This document shows positions 1 to 5,381 of a DNA stretch of 5,381 nt, one piece after another. The position numbers and the translations under genes were made by a program. Location: contig QGUY01000268.1 of the NCBI GenBank assembly GCA_003242315.1, positions 1 to 5,381 of the forward strand. Direction: 5' to 3'. The stretch comes from Bacteroidota bacterium (GTDB taxonomy: Bacteria; Bacteroidota; Bacteroidia; Cytophagales; Cyclobacteriaceae). Under the pieces are notes generated by a model. The model had not been told where the DNA came from and did no database searches. It worked only from the letters and a program-made list of their open reading frames with translations. Numbering within the stretch: the first letter of the stretch is position 1; each line of letters begins with the position of its first letter.

Positions 1-642
1 CTTTTGAATCGAAGGCCAATCCCTGCCTCCGTTTCCCTACTTGTTCAAGTGGGCCGCTTCAAAGCGGGCGTACTCGAAAAACACGAGCGGTTTCCGAAAC
101 GTACCTACCGCAACCGTTGTTATATTAATAGTGCACAGGGTACAGACCGGCTGGTAGTGCCCCTGGTAAGAGGAGGAAGGTCGACCACAGGGGAAGTGCG
201 CATTGATTACTCGCAGAAGTGGTTGACACGTCATTGGCGCGCCCTTCAGTCGTCCTATGGAAAGGCACCTTACTTCGAACACTACGGGCCCGGTCTGCGC
301 GACGTCCTGTTTATGAAGTATGATTTTCTGCTGGAATTGAACAAGGCGTTGCTGTCATTATGTCTTGATTGGTTGGGACTGCCAATTCCCATCCTTGAAA
401 CCCGCCAGTACGAAAAAGCACCAGAAGGTGCCGTAATTGACCTCAGAAACACAATTATTGCCAAAAAACGCACTGAATTGCAGGAAACGGAATTTCCCTT
501 CACATACACCCAGGTATTTGGCAGTAAGTTTGTACCAGACCTGAGTGTGGTCGACCTGGTCTTCTGTACCGGACCCGAAGCCGGGAGGTTGGTAAAGTCG
601 GCCGCGAATGGTATTGAACAAATAAAAACCGGGATACGTTAA
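1..642 (+). CDS. WbqC-like family protein, 5' partial, N-terminus apparently frameshifted
   Basis: The frame is open from the left edge to TAA at 640-642, so the gene is cut at its 5' end. The first in-frame start-like codon (TTG at 4) is probably not the real start. Counting from that TTG, WbqC-family hallmarks are KRTYRNRC (residues 32-39), a strand leading to VVPLV (51-55), HW (77-78), YFEHY (90-94), the helix FLLELN (108-113), and the C-terminal block YTQVF followed by LSVVDLVFCTGPEA (180-193). The length of about 212 aa fits the family. WbqC-like proteins occur in polysaccharide or O-antigen loci and in Bacteroidota core regions; their biochemical activity is not settled, so no reaction is assigned. 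The first ~25 residues do not resemble the family, whereas another frame over 8-73 does (see findings). It lies 81 bp upstream of clpC on the same strand, without a terminator between them. Family assignment is good; function is unknown. Confidence 0.85.
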   Translation, partial: LLNRRPIPASVSLLVQVGRFKAGVLEKHERFPKRTYRNRCYINSAQGTDRLVVPLVRGGRSTTGEVRIDYSQKWLTRHWRALQSSYGKAPYFEHYGPGLRDVLFMKYDFLLELNKALLSLCLDWLGLPIPILETRQYEKAPEGAVIDLRNTIIAKKRTELQETEFPFTYTQVFGSKFVPDLSVVDLVFCTGPEAGRLVKSAANGIEQIKTGIR

Positions 643-690
643 GCGTATTAAATCTTGAGTTTCGGTAGAAAAAGAAGTCAAATAAAATTC

Positions 691-698
691 TACATTTA
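691..698 (+). promoter_or_regulatory. possible Bacteroidota -7 promoter element upstream of clpC
   Basis: The octamer TACATTTA matches the Bacteroidota -7 consensus TAnnTTTG at all defined positions but the last, and lies 25 bp before the clpC ATG, in the AT-rich gap. No TTTG-like -33 element sits at the usual distance (about 19-24 bp upstream); the nearest candidate, TTTC at 660-663, is too far. This is a weak candidate only, and clpC might instead be read through from the upstream gene. No heat-shock operator such as CIRCE, and no Shine-Dalgarno sequence, was seen in 643-723. Confidence 0.25.
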
Positions 699-723
699 CA
701 CTTAATCACTTATAAATTCCATT

Positions 724-3252
724 ATGGAAGCTAAATTTTCCAATCGGGTTAAGGAGGTGATCTCGCTGAGCAGGGAAGAGGCGCTTCGTCTTGGACACGA
801 TTACATCGGCACCGAGCACCTGTTGCTGGGGATGGTTCGGGAAGGCGAAGGCGTGGCGGTCGGCGTGCTGAAAAAGCTCGGCGTCCCCCTGGACGAACTC
901 CGAGCCGAGATTGAAAAGATCTCCAAAGGAACGGCTACCCACGAGGTGAAGAACCTCGCGAACATACCTCTCACTAAGGCTTCGGAAAAGGTATTGAAAA
1001 TAACTTACCTCGAAGCCAAGATCTTCAAAGCACAGCTGATCGGAACAGAACACCTGCTCCTTTCGATCCTGCGCGACCAGGATAACCTGGCTACACAGAT
1101 ACTGAACAAGTTTGATGTCAACTATGAGGTTGTAAAGGAGATGCTGGAGTACCAGACGGAAAACCCTATGGCATCTTCCGATACGGATGATCCCGATGAA
1201 GACTCTTCAAAGATTTTCAGCACCGGATCAACCGGAAAGGAGAAAAAGGGTACCGAAAAGTCCCGCACTCCCGTGCTCGACAACTTTGGTCGCGACCTTA
1301 CCCGTTTGGCGGAAGACAACAAGCTTGATCCTATCGTGGGCCGCGAAAAAGAAATCGAACGCGTGGCTCAGATCCTCTCCAGAAGAAAGAAGAACAATCC
1401 GATACTCATCGGCGAACCCGGCGTGGGTAAGACTGCAATAGCAGAAGGTCTTGCCCTGCGGATCATTCAAAAGAAAGTATCGCGCGTTCTCTTCGGCAAG
1501 AGAGTGGTAACGCTCGACCTCGCTTCACTTGTGGCCGGAACAAAATACCGTGGCCAGTTCGAGGAGCGGATGAAGGCCGTCATGAATGAACTGGAAAAAT
1601 CTCCGGATGTTATCCTGTTCATTGACGAGTTGCACACAATCGTCGGCGCCGGCGGAGCTTCCGGCTCGCTCGACGCGTCCAACATGTTCAAGCCGGCTCT
1701 TGCCCGCGGAGAAATCCAATGCATTGGAGCCACTACCCTGGACGAGTACCGTCAATATATAGAGAAAGATGGCGCTCTTGCCCGGAGGTTCCAGATGGTG
1801 ATGGTTGACTCCACGACAGTCGAAGAAACCATCCAGATCCTGGAGAACATCAAGGAGAAGTACGAAGAACACCACCACGTAACATATACTCCCGAGGCGA
1901 TCGAAGCCTGCGTGAAGCTGTCCGACCGCTACATCAGCGACCGGTACCTGCCCGATAAGGCTATCGACGTACTCGATGAAGCCGGAGCACGGGTGCACAT
2001 CAACAACATCCACGTACCGGAAGAAATCGTCAAACTCGAGGAGGCCATCGAGGAGGTGAAGAAAGAAAAGAACCGGGTTGTAAAGAGCCAGAAGTACGAA
2101 GAGGCCGCCCAACTCCGCGACAAAGAGAAGAAGCTTATCGAGCAACTCGAAATCGCGAAGGCCAAGTGGGAAGAAAAAACCCGGACAGAAAAGTATACGG
2201 TCGATGAAGATGACGTTGCAGACGTTATCGCGATGATGACCGGCATCCCTACCAAGCGGATTGCTCAGAAGGAAAGCAACAAGCTGCTTGGTATGGCCGA
2301 AGAACTCAGCAGCAAGGTTATCGGTCAGGAAGAAGCTATCAAGAAGCTTACGAAGGCCATCCAGCGGACACGCGTGGGACTCAAGGATCCGCGCAAACCG
2401 ATCGGCTCGTTCATCTTCCTGGGCCCGACCGGTGTGGGTAAGACGGAGCTTGCCAAGGTACTTGCTACCTACCTCTTCGATAAAGAAGACGCACTCATCC
2501 GCATCGACATGAGCGAATACATGGAGAAGTTCTCCGTGTCGCGGCTTGTCGGGGCGCCTCCGGGCTATGTAGGATATGAGGAAGGTGGACAGCTTACCGA
2601 AAAGGTGCGGCGTAAACCTTACTCTGTCGTCCTCCTGGATGAAATAGAAAAGGCACACCCGGATGTGTTTAACATCCTGCTGCAAGTGCTTGATGATGGC
2701 ATACTGACGGATGGTCTCGGCCGCAGGGTCGACTTCCGCAACACGATCATCATCATGACCAGCAACATTGGTGTACGCGACCTGAAGGATTTCGGAACGG
2801 GTATCGGCTTTACCACCTCCGCTAAGCGCGAGTCTGAAGAAGAACACATGAAGTCGACCATCCAGCACGCGCTGAAGCGTGCCTTCAGCCCGGAATTCCT
2901 CAACAGGCTTGATGATGTAATCGTGTTCAACTCCCTGCAACGGGAGCACATACACAAGATCATCGATCTCACGCTCGCGAAGCTGTTCGATCGGATCATC
3001 CAGCTCGGTTACAATGTCGAGCTGTCCGATAAGGCGAAGGACTTCCTTGCGGAAAAGGGTTACGATCAGCAGTTCGGCGCCCGCCCGCTAAACCGCGCCA
3101 TCCAGAAATACCTGGAAGACCCGGTGGCAGAAGAGATCCTCAAGGGCGAAGTCGAGGAAGGCGGCACTATCGTCGCCGACTACGACGGCAAGAGCGACCA
3201 GCTTACCCTTAAGGTCAAGAAGCCCAAGGCCGCTTCAAAGAAAAGCGAATAG
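724..3252 (+). CDS. clpC: ATP-dependent Clp protease ATP-binding subunit ClpC
   Basis: A cytoplasmic Hsp100 AAA+ unfoldase that threads substrates into the ClpP peptidase, acting in protein quality control and regulated proteolysis. Domains in order: two Clp_N repeats (about 3-65 and 80-143), each with a GTEHLLL helix; an acidic, Ser-rich linker (about 148-180); D1 with Walker A GEPGVGKT (230-237), Walker B ILFIDE (297-302), sensor-1 GATT (335-338) and arginines R354/R355; a short coiled-coil middle domain (about 432-485) with the UVR-type motif EEAAQLRDKEKKL (459-471), which indicates ClpC rather than ClpA or the longer-armed ClpB; D2 with Walker A GPTGVGKT (567-574), Walker B VVLLDE (635-640), TSN (679-681), R728 and sensor-2 GARPLNR (785-791). 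The tripeptide IGF (694-696) fits the ClpP-docking loop. The ATG at 724 gives the usual Bacteroidota N-terminus MEAKFSNRVKEV; no Shine-Dalgarno precedes it. At 842 aa it is full length with no broken motif. No clpP, ctsR, mcsA or mcsB is in the window. Confidence 0.98.
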   Translation: MEAKFSNRVKEVISLSREEALRLGHDYIGTEHLLLGMVREGEGVAVGVLKKLGVPLDELRAEIEKISKGTATHEVKNLANIPLTKASEKVLKITYLEAKIFKAQLIGTEHLLLSILRDQDNLATQILNKFDVNYEVVKEMLEYQTENPMASSDTDDPDEDSSKIFSTGSTGKEKKGTEKSRTPVLDNFGRDLTRLAEDNKLDPIVGREKEIERVAQILSRRKKNNPILIGEPGVGKTAIAEGLALRIIQKKVSRVLFGKRVVTLDLASLVAGTKYRGQFEERMKAVMNELEKSPDVILFIDELHTIVGAGGASGSLDASNMFKPALARGEIQCIGATTLDEYRQYIEKDGALARRFQMVMVDSTTVEETIQILENIKEKYEEHHHVTYTPEAIEACVKLSDRYISDRYLPDKAIDVLDEAGARVHINNIHVPEEIVKLEEAIEEVKKEKNRVVKSQKYEEAAQLRDKEKKLIEQLEIAKAKWEEKTRTEKYTVDEDDVADVIAMMTGIPTKRIAQKESNKLLGMAEELSSKVIGQEEAIKKLTKAIQRTRVGLKDPRKPIGSFIFLGPTGVGKTELAKVLATYLFDKEDALIRIDMSEYMEKFSVSRLVGAPPGYVGYEEGGQLTEKVRRKPYSVVLLDEIEKAHPDVFNILLQVLDDGILTDGLGRRVDFRNTIIIMTSNIGVRDLKDFGTGIGFTTSAKRESEEEHMKSTIQHALKRAFSPEFLNRLDDVIVFNSLQREHIHKIIDLTLAKLFDRIIQLGYNVELSDKAKDFLAEKGYDQQFGARPLNRAIQKYLEDPVAEEILKGEVEEGGTIVADYDGKSDQLTLKVKKPKAASKKSE

Positions 3253-3272
3253 TTCCAGTAGGTTTAGAGAAT

Positions 3273-3306
3273 AAAAATAGCCTCGTTTCACGAGGCTATT
3301 TTTTTT
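3273..3306. terminator. probable bidirectional intrinsic terminator between convergent genes
   Basis: Perfect inverted repeat: the left arm AAAAATAGCCTCG (3273-3285) pairs with the right arm CGAGGCTATTTTT (3291-3303) around the 5-nt loop TTTCA. The GC-rich core is GCCTCG/CGAGGC. On the plus strand the hairpin runs into eight or more T residues (3299-3306), terminating clpC 20 bp after its TAG. On the minus strand the same hairpin is followed by TATTTTTAT, so it can also end the convergent VWA gene, whose stop codon is about 37 bp away. The only non-T-tract sequence separating it from the VWA stop is a short tandem repeat. Confidence 0.9.
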
Positions 3307-3310
3307 GACT

Positions 3311-3344
3311 ACTGTCTAACTGCTTATTGCCCATTGCCAACTTC
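3311..3344. repeat. degenerate 7-bp tandem repeat (A[CT]TGC-type units)
   Basis: Successive units read ACTGTCTA, ACTGCTT, ATTGCCC and ATTGCCA, followed by a weaker ACTTC. Starts at 3311, 3319, 3326, 3333 and 3340 give spacings of 8, 7, 7 and 7 bp. The array fills the space between the terminator T-tract and the stop codon of the VWA gene (3343-3345), and its last unit overlaps that stop. From memory, intergenic strings of ACTGCCT-like heptamers are found in other Bacteroidota genomes; I know of no assigned function. With only four clear, imperfect units, chance or slippage cannot be excluded. Confidence 0.45.
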
Positions 3345-5373
3345 AATAGGCCCCAAAATACTTCCTGAAAAACCACTCCACGCCCGCCAACACCAACAAC
3401 ACCCAGAACAACAACCTCAAATTGATCAGTGCATTGTACGTCTCTTCGCTGCGGATGACTCCTGTGGCTTCTTTCTGCGTGAGATCGGCATGAAGATTTT
3501 CGAAATTGTTCGTTGTATAAAACTTCCCTCCTGTGTTGGCAGCTAGTTTTCGCAACAGGTCAAAATCGGCAGTGAGGTTTTGCAATTCAATCAGCTGCGT
3601 GACAACTGCAAACTGTCCACGGACTTCTTCTTTTCGTCCGTTGATTTCTGTTTGTGAGCGATAGCGATATACACCCTCACGCAATCCTCCGATCTGATAT
3701 CGGATATTGCCGGGACTTGTAACGTAGGTGTACCGATTTACCTTTCCCTGGTCATCCGTGACCTCGATGTCGATTGTATTTCCATACACGGGCTCGAATA
3801 TGTCGTCATACACCTGACTTTCAAATACCACCGGCTCTACATCAGAGAACTCCTGTTTTATAGGATAGCTTCTGAACCGACGTCGATCATCCGATGTAGC
3901 CAGGTACTGGATCAATTTCCCAAAAAGCTCGTCGAAGCCCTCAGCACGGCCTGTCTGCTCAAACTCGTCGAGTCGCCAGCGCCAAAGCCCCTCACCCATC
4001 ATGATAGCGATCTTCCGGCCATTTCTTTCTTCGACAGCAAGCAGAGGTTTATCTGTGGCGACGGTTCCAATTTGCTGATACAACAATGGACGTGCACTGA
4101 GTGGGAAGTTAAATTTTCCGAAGGGCACTGACACCGGCGGGTAAGCCGTGACTACCGAGTTTGCTTCCGCGGACACGGAGAAGTTGGAGAATGATGTATT
4201 GACTACAGGCGTTACCTCATCGTAGTCGCGGGGTACCCCTTCCATCTCGAGTGGTACATCTTCCCGTGCGAGCAGCGCCAAATCGCTTTGTGCGCCGAGA
4301 ATAAAGAACGCCGCGTTACGATTCTTCATGAATTCATTGTAACGCGCGCGCGTGCGCCCCTGACGGTCCGGACTTTGATGGAAGATTACGAGATCGACGT
4401 CCTGAACTGCAATCTCTTCCCTTGGTTCTTTTACAACGCCTGGAATTTCCAGTATGAGTTCGTAGTTGGCATTTTGTTCAATTACGGTTCGCAATGCCTT
4501 GATGTCAGGGTGAGGCGACGGCGCAACAATTGCTATTTTCTTCTTGCCTTCCACCACCTCGACAAATATCGTTGTCCTGTTGTTGCGGACATTGGTCTCA
4601 CCGGAAACAACATTTACGGCGATATCATACTTCTGAATACCTTGCTCTTCTGCCAGGACTTGAAAATCGTAACTGACAAAACTCTCATTGCCGGTGTCCC
4701 GGGTTTGCTGGTCGATGGTTCTCCCCTTGTGCTGAAGCGTTACCGTCAATCTCTGGTTGTCGACTCCCTTAAGAACAACCTCAACGCGTATCGGAAACTT
4801 GTTACCCTGGTAAGCCAGTTTGTTAAACGCGACGTTGCGGATCGCAACATCCGTACGTTGCGTAGTATCGCCGATACCCAAAGTATGAACAGGAAATTTG
4901 TAGTTCGCGAACAATGGCGAGATTCCCGTGTTGTAGATTCCATCCGATACAAGCAATACACCACCGAACTTCTTGCCCTCGTACTTGTTGCTAACGTTCT
5001 CCAATGCTCGGTGCAGGTCCGTTGCCCGGGCATTGAAAACAGGTTCGGCTGTTTCCTTTCCCTCGAGGTCGGTGAAAGCAACCTCATACCCCTTTTCCTC
5101 CAGGCTTTCTGTAAGATCGCGCAATTCGCGACTTATGGCGTCGCGTGTTACGGAGTCAGTGGCCTCCGTCACGGAGCCCGAATTGTCGCGCACTATTACG
5201 AAGAGCGGCTTTTCAGTGAAATTCGTAATCTGCCGGACGATGGGTCCAAGCAGCAGGAAGGCCAGGAGAAATGCGAGCACAGCCCGCAACCCAAAGAGCA
5301 CTCGGTTGATTGTGACAGGCCACGAATGGCTGGCCGGGTACAGCAGAAGGGCTAAGCCCGGCCTCTTAAACAC
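3343..5373 (-). CDS. VWA domain-containing membrane protein, N-terminus uncertain
   Basis: A large envelope protein; its cellular role is not established. Numbering from the GTG at 5373: membrane helix about 24-45 (rich in L, A, F); VWA domain about 55-170 with complete MIDAS residues DNSGS (63-67), T118 and D144 in VSDG, so metal-dependent ligand binding is plausible; an Ig-like beta region about 172-272; a Rossmann-like, glutamine-amidotransferase-type domain about 277-370 (KKIAIVAPSPHPD, DVDLVIF, FFILGAQSD) that has no catalytic Cys; a conserved block GEGLWRWR (460-467) through FGKLIQYL (484-491); a beta-sandwich about 505-590; and a C-terminal helix about 648-667 ending EWFFRKYFGAY. Arginines at 23 and 30 before the first helix and at 670-671 after the last suggest that the bulk lies in the periplasm. 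The 676 residues contain no cysteine. A TGA at 5379-5377 precedes the GTG in frame, yet family members I recall have one more helix there, so the start may be wrong or frameshifted. It converges on clpC. Confidence 0.85.
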   Translation of the reverse strand: MFKRPGLALLLYPASHSWPVTINRVLFGLRAVLAFLLAFLLLGPIVRQITNFTEKPLFVIVRDNSGSVTEATDSVTRDAISRELRDLTESLEEKGYEVAFTDLEGKETAEPVFNARATDLHRALENVSNKYEGKKFGGVLLVSDGIYNTGISPLFANYKFPVHTLGIGDTTQRTDVAIRNVAFNKLAYQGNKFPIRVEVVLKGVDNQRLTVTLQHKGRTIDQQTRDTGNESFVSYDFQVLAEEQGIQKYDIAVNVVSGETNVRNNRTTIFVEVVEGKKKIAIVAPSPHPDIKALRTVIEQNANYELILEIPGVVKEPREEIAVQDVDLVIFHQSPDRQGRTRARYNEFMKNRNAAFFILGAQSDLALLAREDVPLEMEGVPRDYDEVTPVVNTSFSNFSVSAEANSVVTAYPPVSVPFGKFNFPLSARPLLYQQIGTVATDKPLLAVEERNGRKIAIMMGEGLWRWRLDEFEQTGRAEGFDELFGKLIQYLATSDDRRRFRSYPIKQEFSDVEPVVFESQVYDDIFEPVYGNTIDIEVTDDQGKVNRYTYVTSPGNIRYQIGGLREGVYRYRSQTEINGRKEEVRGQFAVVTQLIELQNLTADFDLLRKLAANTGGKFYTTNNFENLHADLTQKEATGVIRSEETYNALINLRLLFWVLLVLAGVEWFFRKYFGAY

Positions 5374-5381
5374 ATCTCAAA

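Noticed and set aside
4..6. TTG as the start codon of the WbqC-like gene
   Set aside because: The frame is open to the window edge, nothing upstream can be seen, and the residues that follow look frameshifted. The true start is probably a few codons left of the window.
643..723. Heat-shock operator (CIRCE or CtsR-type) upstream of clpC
   Set aside because: No matching inverted or direct repeat was found in the 81-bp gap.
1525..2955. 476-codon open frame antisense to clpC
   Set aside because: It lies entirely within the complete clpC coding region. The translation is low-complexity (rich in F, L, V, D) with no recognisable domain, as expected from the complement of a gene with strong codon bias.
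724..3252. ClpB or ClpA instead of ClpC
   Set aside because: The middle domain is a short coiled coil with a UVR-type motif, not the long ClpB propeller arm and not absent as in ClpA. A ClpP-docking IGF tripeptide is present, which ClpB lacks.
4288..5355. 355-codon open frame antisense to the VWA gene
   Set aside because: The opposite strand encodes clear VWA, membrane and C-terminal motifs throughout. The antisense product has no recognisable family and no start context.
1..5381. Mobile element, CRISPR array, tRNA/rRNA gene or defence system
   Set aside because: No terminal repeats, transposase or integrase motifs, spaced repeats or RNA-gene signatures were seen. Nearly all bases are taken up by three coding regions.

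Overview
The window looks like an ordinary chromosomal segment of a Bacteroidota bacterium, most likely from the Cytophagales or Chitinophagales. Base composition is moderate, near 50% G+C by eye. The evidence is the family-specific form of ClpC (N-terminus MEAKFSNRVKEVISLSREEA and C-terminal half), a WbqC-like protein with the Bacteroidota form of the YRNRC and LSxxDLxF motifs, and a von Willebrand A (VWA) membrane protein ending in the EWFFRKYxG tail that I associate with Bacteroidota. No Shine-Dalgarno sequence precedes clpC, which also fits this phylum. The assignment comes from recalled family features, not a database search.

Layout. (1) 1-642, plus strand: a WbqC-like protein cut by the left edge, whose first ~25 codons appear to be read in the wrong frame. 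(2) 643-723: an 81-bp gap with at most a weak Bacteroidota-type -7 element. (3) 724-3252, plus strand: complete clpC (842 aa), the AAA+ unfoldase of the ClpCP protease, with both ATPase modules intact. (4) 3253-3342: a convergent intergenic region holding a strong, probably bidirectional terminator hairpin and a short degenerate 7-bp tandem repeat. (5) 3343-5373, minus strand: a large envelope protein (676 aa) with an intact VWA metal site, a glutamine-amidotransferase-like domain lacking a nucleophile, and a C-terminal membrane anchor; its N-terminus is suspect at the right edge.

The three genes do not form an obvious pathway. WbqC-like and clpC run in the same direction and could share transcription, since no terminator separates them. 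The VWA gene converges on clpC and shares its terminator.

I see no mobile element, CRISPR array, RNA gene or defence system, and no convincing undescribed system. The observations most worth a second look are the reading-frame disruptions close to both window ends (a compensated pair in the WbqC-like gene, and a probable one in the VWA gene). They suggest either low-quality contig-end sequence or genuine N-terminal damage.
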